64,000 bases of DNA from Flavobacterium subsaxonicum WB 4.1-42 = DSM 21790 (GTDB lineage: Bacteria > Bacteroidota > Bacteroidia > Flavobacteriales > Flavobacteriaceae): assembly GCF_000422725.1 (NCBI RefSeq), contig NZ_AUGP01000017.1, positions 558,001 to 622,000 of the forward strand, read 5' to 3'. Positions 18,611 to 26,832 of the stretch are shown here, one piece after another (position 1 is the stretch's first letter; every line of letters begins with the position of its first letter). The notes below the pieces were generated by a model that saw nothing but the letters and a program-made list of their open reading frames with translations, did not search any database and was not told where the DNA came from. The position numbers were made by a program, and so were the translations under genes.

Positions 18611-18653
18611 ACCACTTAACATACATTAGCATACCGTTAATGCAATTTTAGGC

Positions 18654-19898
18654 TTAATGCTCGTGACCCCCGCCGCCTTCACTCTTAACAAGGTGGCTTT
18701 GTATGTAATAAGCACCCTTAAGCACTATTTGCGCATCGGCATCTATTTTTTGAAGCAGTGTTACCTGCACATAGCCCAATTGAGTAGTGCCTGTTTTTAC
18801 TTCTATGCGTTGAAAATGGAACATCTTACCCTCGTGCTCATGCTCTTCTGCTTCGTGGTCGTGGCCTGCCTCTTCTTCTTCATGGCCTTCTTCCAAAACA
18901 AAAATAAATTCGCGCCCCTCTGCCCTAACTACAGCGTCTACAGGTAGTGCCTCAACTTGTTTTACACCCACATCTATAAGCGCATTTACATACATGCCAG
19001 GTATTAGTGCCTGGTTGTTGTTGGCAATATCGGCATGTACGGCAACCGATTTGGTTTCGTTCTCGAAAGCCTTGCTTACGTTAAACACTTTGCCGTTAAT
19101 TTCTAAATTATCCTGGTTGGTTAGCGTAAAGCGTATGTTTTGCCCGTGTTTTACCTTCTGCAAATCCTTTTCATACACCAGTAGGTCTACATGCAGCTTG
19201 GAGTTGTCTATTACACTGAACAGCGGTTTGCCAACCTCGGCATTGCTGCCTATTTTGATATTGACCTGCGTTATATAGCCTGCAATGGGAGAAATAATGG
19301 GCATGGTAGATGTTGCCCCCGCCTTGCTGATATTAAGCAGCGACAATTGCTTTTGCAGCGAATTGAAACGCGCCTTTTCGATCTCGAAATCTGATTTGGT
19401 GCGTTGGTACACTTTTTTGGAGTTTACATTTTCGTCGCTTAATGTTTTTTGTCGGTCGTATTCCAAAGTCAGGTACTCTAAATTACTTTTAGACGTAAGG
19501 TAGGCTTCCTGAAGCTTGGCAAACTCCGGGCTCTCGATGGTTGCCAGCAGCTGCCCTTTTTTTACCAACTGACCCTCGATAACATTAATAGATTGTACCA
19601 CCCCCTGTAAATGTACCGATACATCGGCCTGGTTTTGCGGCGGCAATTCGGTATAGCCGTTGGCGTTAACCACATCGCTAAGGTTTTTCATGGTAAAACC
19701 GCCCAGCGCAATGCCCGATGCCGTGTACTGCGCCTCGTTAAGCTCAACTTCTTTAATGGCAACGTGCCCGTGGGCATCTTCGGTTACGGGTTTAGCTACC
19801 GCTACAGCCGTTTTGTTTGGGCTACGCAGGGCAAAGTATAGCACAGCCCCAATAAGGGCGGCTACGGCGAGTAGGATATATAGATTAGATCTCTTCAT
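18654..19898 (-). CDS. CzcB-like RND periplasmic adaptor (heavy-metal efflux)
   Basis: Membrane-fusion protein of 414 residues that links the RND pump to the outer-membrane channel. The N-terminal anchor is about residues 5-24. Lipoyl/barrel-sandwich halves flank a coiled-coil hairpin (about 110-190), followed by a beta-barrel region. Near the C-terminus a His/Glu-rich loop (about 335-360, EEGHEEEEAGHDHEAEEHEH) and the ending GGGGHEH are likely metal-binding sites, supporting a divalent metal substrate. It lies 6 nt downstream of the TolC/CzcC gene and is the last gene of the efflux operon. Confidence 0.92.
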   Translation of the reverse strand: MKRSNLYILLAVAALIGAVLYFALRSPNKTAVAVAKPVTEDAHGHVAIKEVELNEAQYTASGIALGGFTMKNLSDVVNANGYTELPPQNQADVSVHLQGVVQSINVIEGQLVKKGQLLATIESPEFAKLQEAYLTSKSNLEYLTLEYDRQKTLSDENVNSKKVYQRTKSDFEIEKARFNSLQKQLSLLNISKAGATSTMPIISPIAGYITQVNIKIGSNAEVGKPLFSVIDNSKLHVDLLVYEKDLQKVKHGQNIRFTLTNQDNLEINGKVFNVSKAFENETKSVAVHADIANNNQALIPGMYVNALIDVGVKQVEALPVDAVVRAEGREFIFVLEEGHEEEEAGHDHEAEEHEHEGKMFHFQRIEVKTGTTQLGYVQVTLLQKIDADAQIVLKGAYYIQSHLVKSEGGGGHEH

Positions 19899-19904
19899 GA
19901 TTTT

Positions 19905-21164
19905 TTATTGATTAACCAGGTATTGCAGGTTGATTACCGTGGTGTTATAGTTATTTAATGCCTGTATGTAATTGGTTCGTATATCAAGCGCGGTTTCCAA
20001 CACCTGTACATACTCTACATACGATATATCGCCGTTTTGATAGGCTTTACTGGCATTTTTAGCAATAGTTTCGGCATTGGGCAGTGCGGTGGTTTTGTAG
20101 TACCTCAGCACTTCCTCATACGTAGTTAGCTGCTCCATTTCCTGCTGAAACTGGCTCTGCATTTGCAGCTTTAGGTAATCGGCATTGGTTTTTTGGATGG
20201 CCACATTGGTTTTGGCCGCCTTTATTTTAGCTGAAGCACTCCCTACAAAAATGGGCAGCGACAGGCCCACACTAAACCCCTGAAAACGTGGTGAACCATC
20301 GTAGTACACGGTTTGCCCGTTAACCTCCTGGTTGCCGGTAAACGACTGTATAAAGTAGCCGGCAGTAACATCGGGCCACAAAGTAGACGATGCCACTTTG
20401 CGGTTGGCCTCGGCCACCTTAACATCCTGCGATGCCAGCTGAATGGTAGCGTTTTGCTTTACAAGGGCGGTATCGGCAACGGTTATGGCGGGCAGTGCCA
20501 CAAAAGCGGTATCAGCCACAGCAAAATCGCCGTCAAGGTGCAGCAGCGTCTTTATTTTCGATTTCTCTACTCTTAGCAGGGCTTCGTTTTGTTTTATCTG
20601 CTGTTCCAATTCCTGTTGCTTGGATACGGCTGTTATTTTTTCGAGGGAGTTGGACTCGCCTGTCTGAAACTTAAGCGTAGCCGAACGCACAAAACGTTCC
20701 ATAAGGGCATTTTGCTTTTGCAGCATCTTATTCAGCTCGGCATAGTACAAAATGGCATTCCACGACTGGCGGATGCTATAGGTAATATCCTGTTTGGTGC
20801 TTTGCAAACGCAACTGGCTGCCTGCCACGTTCTCTTTCAGCAGCTTACGGGTGGCTCCATACACAAACGGGCTAAAGGTTTGCGACACGTTAAAGTTCTT
20901 ATCCTGCGCACGGGTGTTTATTTGCCCAAAGGTGCCGTTTATCTGTGTTTTGGCAATATCGTAACCGGTGCCCAACAGCTGCCCCTGCATCTGGGTATCT
21001 AATTGAGACGATTGCATGGACTGGTTGTTTTTGAGGCCTGTTTGGAGTGCACTTGAAAGCGTTAGAGCTTTAGGAGCCTGCGCTTGGGCACTATTTGTTA
21101 AGATTAGGAGTAATAGGCAATAAACAATGGGCAATTGGCAAACTATACGTTGCTTAAAACTCAT
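19905..21164 (-). CDS. TolC/CzcC-family outer-membrane efflux channel
   Basis: Outer-membrane exit duct for the RND metal pump, 419 residues from the ATG at 21164. Residues 1-29 are a signal peptide ending SAQAQ, followed by two long TolC-type coiled-coil repeats. The frame remains open upstream to an ATG at 21344, but those extra 60 residues are basic and translate the heptamer repeats (AHCPLLI, AHCQFAI), so I reject them. Unusually, the signal-peptide core QLPIVYCLLLL is itself encoded by degenerate heptamers of the same family (21107-21142). A four-helix-bundle gene separates it from czcA. Confidence 0.88.
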   Translation of the reverse strand: MSFKQRIVCQLPIVYCLLLLILTNSAQAQAPKALTLSSALQTGLKNNQSMQSSQLDTQMQGQLLGTGYDIAKTQINGTFGQINTRAQDKNFNVSQTFSPFVYGATRKLLKENVAGSQLRLQSTKQDITYSIRQSWNAILYYAELNKMLQKQNALMERFVRSATLKFQTGESNSLEKITAVSKQQELEQQIKQNEALLRVEKSKIKTLLHLDGDFAVADTAFVALPAITVADTALVKQNATIQLASQDVKVAEANRKVASSTLWPDVTAGYFIQSFTGNQEVNGQTVYYDGSPRFQGFSVGLSLPIFVGSASAKIKAAKTNVAIQKTNADYLKLQMQSQFQQEMEQLTTYEEVLRYYKTTALPNAETIAKNASKAYQNGDISYVEYVQVLETALDIRTNYIQALNNYNTTVINLQYLVNQ

Positions 21165-21208
21165 TATTGCAAATTGGCAATGGGCAATGAGCAATGGGCA
21201 ATGAGCAG
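21107..21208. repeat. Degenerate 7-bp repeat array, left of the four-helix-bundle gene
   Basis: Two tracts, 21107-21142 and 21168-21208, are built from 7-nt units such as TGGCAAT, GGGCAAT and GAGCAAT on the plus strand (ATTGCYN on the minus strand). The first lies inside the czcC signal-peptide codons, the second just before its ATG. Because 7 is not a multiple of 3, the units cycle through all three frames without creating stops here. Confidence 0.8.
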
Positions 21209-21288
21209 TCCACCTCTGTAGAACGCTACTATGAGGTTTTTGTTTATTCCTGATTAAAAATCGCGAACTGTACCTTGCCTTTCGCCTT

Positions 21289-21320
21289 TTGCTTATACTT
21301 ATTGCTAATTGACTGTTAAT
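21289..21320. repeat. Heptamer-related tract directly 3' of the four-helix-bundle gene
   Basis: Plus-strand units TTGCTTA, ATTGCTA and ATTGACT, in the opposite orientation to the array at 21168-21208 and the same as the tracts at 21738-21815. Confidence 0.55.
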
Positions 21321-21345
21321 GTTACTATTAGATATGTTTTTCATT

Positions 21346-21711
21346 TTAATACTTTTCAGGATTATTAATCATATGATGTAACATTCTTCCTATTTCTGCA
21401 TTTTGAGATAATAAATAATCTTTAGTAGATTCATTTATATAGCCACATGCAAAAGCAAAATCAATCCAAACTGAAGTTTCTGAATTTTCCAGATCACAAT
21501 CAGAAAGCTTTGATACAAAATGCGCCGGATACTGCTTTTTCCTGTACGCCTCTGCCATATTAGCACATACGCTTCTTGAACTTCTTCTCATCTGATCAAT
21601 CAAAGCATATCTTTCTTCTTTAGGGAATGATTTACTCAACCCAAAAATTTCCATTGCTAATGAAAATGCTTTTTTATATATTGTTGTTTCTTTAAAATTT
21701 ATAACCCCCAT
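21346..21711 (-). CDS. Four-helix-bundle protein (23S rRNA intervening-sequence family)
   Basis: A 121-residue soluble, mostly helical protein of the S23/IVP-like family. Family features are the N-terminal YKKAFSLAMEIFGLSKSFP, then DQMRRSSRSVCANMAEAY and the C-terminal SQNAEIGRMLHHMI. Family members form pentameric four-helix bundles related to the Avd protein of diversity-generating retroelements; their cellular role is not established. The gene sits between czcA and czcC, where no such gene is expected, with about 100-180 nt of AT-rich, repeat-filled DNA on each side. Insertion into a standard czc operon is the simplest reading. No reverse transcriptase or template repeat is seen nearby. 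Confidence 0.88.
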   Translation of the reverse strand: MGVINFKETTIYKKAFSLAMEIFGLSKSFPKEERYALIDQMRRSSRSVCANMAEAYRKKQYPAHFVSKLSDCDLENSETSVWIDFAFACGYINESTKDYLLSQNAEIGRMLHHMINNPEKY

Positions 21712-21737
21712 TATTTAGTGTATAAAAATTTTATTAA

Positions 21738-21815
21738 TTACTAATTATCAATTGCTTATTGCTAAATTCCATATAGTCACTCATTGCTTATTGTCAATTG
21801 CTTATTGCTTATTTT
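21738..21815. repeat. Degenerate 7-bp repeat array, right of the four-helix-bundle gene
   Basis: Two tracts, 21738-21765 and 21781-21815, contain plus-strand units ATTGCTT, ATTGCTA and ATTGTCA. They read in the inverse orientation relative to the left array, so the gene is bracketed by inverted heptamer arrays. The right tract runs to the czcA stop codon. Confidence 0.75.
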
Positions 21816-24800
21816 TTCTTAAAACCTCTTTCGAAGTAATAGTAAAGTATAGGAAGAACAATTAATGTTAATAGCGTTGCTGTAATTAAACCTCCAATAA
21901 CTACAGTAGCCAGTGGTTTCTGAACCTCGGCACCTGCCGTGCTGCTTAATGCCATAGGTAAAAATCCTAATGAGGCTACCGATGCCGTTAAGATAACCGG
22001 GCGCAACCTTACTTTGGTGCCTTCTTTAATGCGTTCGTAAATGCTGTCCATACCTTCTTTTTTTAACTGGTTAAAATAAGCTATCAATACAATGCCGTTT
22101 AGTACGGCTACCCCAAACAGTGCGATAAAACCAACCCCCGCCGAAATACTAAACGGCATCCCTCGGAACCATAAAGCAAAAATTCCGCCGATGGCCGATA
22201 AGGGTATCGCAGTAAATATCAATAACGACTGTTTTAGAGATCCAAAAGTGAAATATAAGAGGATAAATATGAGCGCAAGTGCAATTGGCACGGCAATTAA
22301 TAATCGTTGGTTGGCCTGTATCAAATTCTCAAACTGGCCTCCATAAGTAACGTAATATCCTTCGGGCAGGTTAAGGCTGGCATCCAGTTTTTCCTGAATT
22401 TGCTCCACTACCCCCTGTATGTCTTTGCCTTTTACATTAAAGCCCACCACTATACGGCGTTTACCGTCTTCGCGGCTAATTTGCATAGGCCCATCTTCAT
22501 ACCTTATAGTGGCTACCTGCTCTAAAGGTATCTGGTTACCAGAGGGTAAGGTTACGTATAACGATGTCAGGCTCGAAATATCGTTACGGCTGTCGGCATC
22601 CAGGCGTACAACGAGGTCAAAGCGTTTCTCGCCCTCGTATATCACTCCTGCTGAGGCACCTGCAAACCCCATGCGTATCACGCGGTTAAGGTCGCCAATA
22701 TTCAATCCGTACAATGCCAGCTTGTCTTTATTATAGCGTACGGTAATTTGTGGCAGGCCTGCAACACGTTCAGCCTTGGCATCGCTTACACCCTCCACAT
22801 TTTTAATGAGTTGCATAACCTCATCGCCTTTGCTGACTAACAAATCTATATCCTCTCCAAATATCTTGATGGCCACATCGCTGCGCACACCCGTCATCAA
22901 CTCGTTGAAACGCATCTGTATAGGCTGCGAAAACTCTGTACTGGCACCGGGAATATCTTCCAGTGCTTCCTCCATTTTTTCCATCAGCTCTTCTTTTGTC
23001 GACGCCGATGTCCACTCGCTTTTGTCTTTTAAGAGGATGATCATATCGCCGGCTTCAATAGGCATCGGGTCGGTAGGTATTTCGGCGCTACCTATCTTGG
23101 TAACCACCATCTTAACCTCGGGAAATTTCTCTTTAAGGATCTTCTCAGCCTTGGTTGTGGCCTCAATTTCCTGCGAAAGCGAACTGCCCGACGCTATAAT
23201 AAGGTGGGTGGCAATGTCGCCTTCATCTAAAGTTGGGATAAATTCCCCGCCAAGGGAATTGAATAGTATTAATGACACTATAAACAAAGCAACCGACGCA
23301 CCCACTACAATACCTTTGATTTCCAACGCTTTATTAAGCATTGAGCGGTACACTCTATAGATGGCGTTAATAATACGGTCGCTTATATTGGGTTTGTGCC
23401 CGGCCTCTTTTTTAAGCACCAGAGAGCTCATCATGGGTACATAGGTAAGGGATAGTATAAACGCCCCCAGCACCGCGAAGGACACCGTTTGTGCCATAGG
23501 CCCAAACATTTTGCCTTCTATGCCTACCAACGCCAAAATAGGCAGGTATACTATTAAGATAATAATCTCGCCAAAGGCGGCACTGCTACGTATTTTAGAC
23601 GACGCCTCGTACACCTCATCGTTCATTTCCTGGGTGGTAAGGGCTCCGGCCTTTCGTATCTGTAGCCTGTGGATGATGGCTTCTACAATAATCACGGCAC
23701 CATCTACAATAATACCAAAGTCTATGGCTCCCAGGCTCATAAGGTTACCGCTTACGCCAAAGAGTTTCATCATGCTTATGGCAAACAGCAACGCCAACGG
23801 AATTACCGATGCTACCACCAAACCGGCGCGCCAGTTGCCCAATAGCAACACTAATATAAAAATCACAATAAGTGCACCTTCTATAAGGTTGGTCTGCACC
23901 GTGCTAATGGCATTATTTACCAGCTTGCTACGGTCCATAAACGGCTCTATGGTAACACCTTTGGGCAGCGATTTTTTAATCTGCTCCATTTTTTCTTTAA
24001 CGCGGGTTACTACCTGGCCGCTGTTCTCTCCCTTAAGCATCATAACCATACCGCTAACCTCTTCGCCTTTACCATCTTTAGTAACTGCGCCATACCTAAT
24101 GCCGCTGCCAATGTGCACTTTGGCAACATCGCGCACAAGTATTGGGATGCCGTTTTGGTTTTTGATGACTATCTTATTAATATCGTCTATACCGCTAACC
24201 ATACCAATACCTCTTATAAAATAAGCGTATGGCTTTTTGTCGATGTAGGCACCACCGGTATTTTCGTTATTGGCCTCAAGGGCTGCAAATATCTCGGCAA
24301 TGGTAATATTCATGCTCTTTAGGCGGTCGGGCTGCACGGCAATTTCGTACTGCTTTAAATTGCCGCCAAGGGTATTAACCTCTGCAACACCGGGTGTACC
24401 TATAAGTTGCGGCTTGATTATCCAGTCCTGTATGGTACGCAGTTCGGTAGCGTTAAATTTGCTTTCATAGCCTTTTTTGGGGAATACCACATACTGGTAT
24501 ATCTCGCCAAGGCCGGTGCTTATAGGTGCCATTTCGGGCGTACCCAGGCCTTTGGGCATTACCTCTTCGGCTTCTTTAATACGTTCGGATATCTGAGCAC
24601 GCGCCCAGTAAATATCTACGTCTTCTTTAAAAACTACAGTAACTACGCTTAGCCCAAAGCGGCTGATGGAACGCAGCTCTATTACATTGGGTATGGGCTT
24701 AACAGCCTGTTCTATGGGGTAGGTAATAAACTGCTCTACCTCCTGCGTTGCAAGTGTGGGCGAACTGGTTATAATTTGTACCTGGTTATTGGTAATATCG

Positions 24801-24919
24801 GGCAGGGCATCTATGGGCAGGTTGTATGCCGAATAGCTGCCCACGGCAATTAATGCCAGGGTAAACAGCCCTATAATAAACTTATTATGGATGCTGAAAT
24901 GAATAATCTTATCTAACAT
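21809..24919 (-). CDS. CzcA/CusA-family heavy-metal RND efflux pump
   Basis: Inner-membrane proton-driven pump of 1036 residues, full length for the HME-RND family. It has two sets of six membrane helices around two large periplasmic loops. The first loop follows the N-terminal helix and DALPDITNNQVQI. The fourth helix carries AIDFGIIVDGAVIIVE, whose Asp, Asp and Glu match the proton/metal relay of CzcA-type (Zn, Co, Cd) pumps rather than Cu/Ag CusA. The order DUF6660-czcA-(four-helix-bundle)-czcC-czcB shows a resistance operon. No metal-responsive regulator is seen beside it. Confidence 0.94.
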   Translation of the reverse strand: MLDKIIHFSIHNKFIIGLFTLALIAVGSYSAYNLPIDALPDITNNQVQIITSSPTLATQEVEQFITYPIEQAVKPIPNVIELRSISRFGLSVVTVVFKEDVDIYWARAQISERIKEAEEVMPKGLGTPEMAPISTGLGEIYQYVVFPKKGYESKFNATELRTIQDWIIKPQLIGTPGVAEVNTLGGNLKQYEIAVQPDRLKSMNITIAEIFAALEANNENTGGAYIDKKPYAYFIRGIGMVSGIDDINKIVIKNQNGIPILVRDVAKVHIGSGIRYGAVTKDGKGEEVSGMVMMLKGENSGQVVTRVKEKMEQIKKSLPKGVTIEPFMDRSKLVNNAISTVQTNLIEGALIVIFILVLLLGNWRAGLVVASVIPLALLFAISMMKLFGVSGNLMSLGAIDFGIIVDGAVIIVEAIIHRLQIRKAGALTTQEMNDEVYEASSKIRSSAAFGEIIILIVYLPILALVGIEGKMFGPMAQTVSFAVLGAFILSLTYVPMMSSLVLKKEAGHKPNISDRIINAIYRVYRSMLNKALEIKGIVVGASVALFIVSLILFNSLGGEFIPTLDEGDIATHLIIASGSSLSQEIEATTKAEKILKEKFPEVKMVVTKIGSAEIPTDPMPIEAGDMIILLKDKSEWTSASTKEELMEKMEEALEDIPGASTEFSQPIQMRFNELMTGVRSDVAIKIFGEDIDLLVSKGDEVMQLIKNVEGVSDAKAERVAGLPQITVRYNKDKLALYGLNIGDLNRVIRMGFAGASAGVIYEGEKRFDLVVRLDADSRNDISSLTSLYVTLPSGNQIPLEQVATIRYEDGPMQISREDGKRRIVVGFNVKGKDIQGVVEQIQEKLDASLNLPEGYYVTYGGQFENLIQANQRLLIAVPIALALIFILLYFTFGSLKQSLLIFTAIPLSAIGGIFALWFRGMPFSISAGVGFIALFGVAVLNGIVLIAYFNQLKKEGMDSIYERIKEGTKVRLRPVILTASVASLGFLPMALSSTAGAEVQKPLATVVIGGLITATLLTLIVLPILYYYFERGFKKK

Positions 24920-25003
24920 GGATTATAATATATAATGATAGCTGCTTAGCCAGGCTGGCTAAACTAATTGTAAATACACCCCGCACTCAGGCAGGGATCA
25001 TCA

Positions 25004-25327
25004 TTATACTATTTGGGGCGGCTGCCAGATGGAGCCGTAAAAGGAAGAAGCAACCGACTCGTAAAAATTAACCGGCTCTTTAGCAGGTACATCAAAATTC
25101 AGTAGGCTGAATTCTAAGGCAGGTTGAAGCACTATGGCTGCAATACAACCTGAGCATACACAAAAAGGAGTGCAAAGGTCGGTATGGTCGTGGTGGCTAT
25201 CTGCTTTAGAAAAGTGTGCAGTGGTGTCTCTCCCCATTTGGGTATGGGCATCGCTGCATGGCATAACCATAAGTACCAGTAAATAAACTGATAGTAATGC
25301 GGTTATAATGTGCTTTGCCTTTTTCAT
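25004..25327 (-). CDS. DUF6660-type small Cys/His-rich exported protein
   Basis: A 107-residue protein with an N-terminal hydrophobic signal or anchor (about residues 8-24), a His-rich stretch (ADSHHDHTD) and a cysteine cluster CTPFCVCSGC. It resembles the DUF6660 family found at the head of metal-efflux operons in Bacteroidota (from memory). It lies 84 nt before czcA in the same direction, so it is probably the first gene of the operon. His and Cys clusters suggest periplasmic metal binding or sensing, but this is inference. Confidence 0.72.
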   Translation of the reverse strand: MKKAKHIITALLSVYLLVLMVMPCSDAHTQMGRDTTAHFSKADSHHDHTDLCTPFCVCSGCIAAIVLQPALEFSLLNFDVPAKEPVNFYESVASSFYGSIWQPPQIV

Positions 25328-25429
25328 TGGTGTAAAAATAGCAAAAAAACATACAACAGTAGCATAAATTTTATAATATGCAAGCGGAAAACCGCCAATT
25401 TTATTTTATAAATTATATAATTATTCGTT

Positions 25430-25437
25430 TATATTTG
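25430..25437 (+). promoter_or_regulatory. Putative -7 element before the 25.5-kb hypothetical gene
   Basis: TATATTTG matches TAnnTTTG, 26 nt before the ATG at 25464. The expected upstream TTG is not clear in this AT-rich stretch. Confidence 0.45.
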
Positions 25438-25463
25438 CTGCACCAATTTAAAGACACTATAAA

Positions 25464-25913
25464 ATGAAAAAATTTACTTTACTATTAGTACTGTTTGTAA
25501 CCTCTTTAGCATCTGCACAATTAAAAACATCTGAAGTTAAAGACCCTGTAGAAATCGGCAAAGTAGCCCCTATGGGTAAAACACAAATTTTAATTAGCCA
25601 GTATCCGGATAACTACTTATTTCTTTACCGCGATATGGACTACCCTAACATTGATGAATATAAATCATTTATAATCCTTAACACTGAATTTGAAGATCTT
25701 TATGCTTTAATTGCTAAAAGTTTTGAAGATAAAAAAGAGGGCGAAATTAAAGTTGAATTACAAATGAACACCATCTACATTAAAACAGTAAAGAGTTTAG
25801 GTATTGTTAATGTACAAATATCTCACGATGTTACTAAAAGCGGATCGGTAGCAGGTCGTACACAGTTTATTACAAAAAAACAGTTAGATAAATTATTTGG
25901 CAAGAAAAAATAA
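25464..25913 (+). CDS. Secreted hypothetical protein
   Basis: A 149-residue protein with a clear signal peptide (residues 1-18, cleavage after LASA). The mature part is charged and mixed alpha/beta, ending in a lysine-rich tail (LFGKKK). I recognise no domain and see no catalytic motif or T9SS sorting domain, so it is probably periplasmic. It is a single gene with its own -7 element and a downstream bidirectional terminator. Confidence 0.75.
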   Translation: MKKFTLLLVLFVTSLASAQLKTSEVKDPVEIGKVAPMGKTQILISQYPDNYLFLYRDMDYPNIDEYKSFIILNTEFEDLYALIAKSFEDKKEGEIKVELQMNTIYIKTVKSLGIVNVQISHDVTKSGSVAGRTQFITKKQLDKLFGKKK

Positions 25914-25935
25914 TTTACTGCAACCATTAGACACT

Positions 25936-25963
25936 AACCCGCCCTACAGGCGGGGTTTGTTTT
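25936..25963. terminator. Bidirectional hairpin terminator
   Basis: CCCGCC (25938-25943) pairs with GGCGGG (25949-25954) around a CTACA loop, followed by a T-rich run. It lies between convergent genes (25464-25913 and 25964-26761). Confidence 0.75.
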
Positions 25964-26761
25964 TTATTCTTTAAACATATCCCTTAGGCTTATAATATTT
26001 TGGACCGATGCATCGGTATTAATAATACCGCGGCGGGGCCTGTCCAGGTCCATTATCAGGAAAACGGTAAGCACCGTCATCAATGCAAAGCCGCTTACTA
26101 TAAAATGGTTTATTTTTTTACCGTTGTTGCTGTAGCCCACTATAAGGCTGGCAGTAATTATTAAAAGAAATAAAAACCAAAAGATGGAATCGGGCACCGT
26201 GGCATTTTTAGTCGCATCGCCGGTGCTTACTATATCTATCATACTGTTAAGGGCAGGGATCATTTGTTGCGACCTGAGTGTGTTTTCTTTATCCTGAGAC
26301 TGCTGCACTACGGCTACCCATATTTTATCAGAATATTTTACTGCCTTTTTAATAGCCTCCTGATTCTTATCCGCATCTGTACCCGACTGATAATACGCAA
26401 TGCGCGCCTCGACATACTGTTTAAAATCAGCCCTTAATGCTGTTCTTATACTATCCGGATACAGGTCGGCACGCAGCACAGCAGTACCAATATCATTTGC
26501 TTCCTGTACAATTGCCTGCCTGCGCGCATCAGATCGCGAGGCCGACATGCCAAAGGTAAACGACAGTAGCAAGGCTAATAACCCCAGTAGCGAGCCTTCT
26601 ACCGGGCCCAAACCATCAGAGGCGCTTTCCGGATTTTTAGCAATTTGCCTTTTATGAATACTAAAGCCAATGCGGTTAAACAACAGCATTAAAACAAAAA
26701 GGATTGCTACAATTACAAAAGTGGGGGTTTGGTAAAGTACAGATGTATTCATAATCAGCAT
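25964..26761 (-). CDS. Bestrophin-like (DUF4239-type) membrane protein
   Basis: About 265 residues with two N-terminal hydrophobic helices, a central soluble helical region (SDARRQAIVQEANDIGTAVLRADL) and two C-terminal helices. The segment between helix 2 and the soluble part, LLGLLALLLSFTFGMSASR, is typical of DUF4239 proteins, annotated as bestrophin-like and possibly anion channels. The start is uncertain: ATG at 26761 or 26752, or TTG at 26773. It is a single gene with no operon partner, and its function is not established. Confidence 0.75.
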   Translation of the reverse strand: MLIMNTSVLYQTPTFVIVAILFVLMLLFNRIGFSIHKRQIAKNPESASDGLGPVEGSLLGLLALLLSFTFGMSASRSDARRQAIVQEANDIGTAVLRADLYPDSIRTALRADFKQYVEARIAYYQSGTDADKNQEAIKKAVKYSDKIWVAVVQQSQDKENTLRSQQMIPALNSMIDIVSTGDATKNATVPDSIFWFLFLLIITASLIVGYSNNGKKINHFIVSGFALMTVLTVFLIMDLDRPRRGIINTDASVQNIISLRDMFKE

Positions 26762-26832
26762 GTTATTACACAACTAATATAGTCAGTTTTTTAATACAAT
26801 GCTATTAGCCACAGACAAAAAAAAATAGATAT

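Noticed and set aside
18563..18622. Longer start for the SDR protein at 18622
   Set aside because: A promoter lies within this stretch, and SDR family members begin at the MKKLEGKVAIVTG equivalent.
21165..21344. N-terminal extension of the TolC/CzcC protein from an ATG at 21344
   Set aside because: The extra 60 residues are basic and repeat-derived and would bury the signal peptide that begins at 21164.
21107..21815. Diversity-generating retroelement around the four-helix-bundle gene
   Set aside because: The protein family is related to Avd, but no reverse transcriptase, template repeat or adenine-biased variable repeat was found in the window.
22776..24224. Long open frames on the plus strand opposite czcA (22776-23360 and 23511-24224)
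   Set aside because: They lie entirely antisense to the well-conserved czcA gene, and their translations are low-complexity Ser/Ile/Pro-rich without domains. They are by-products of codon bias.
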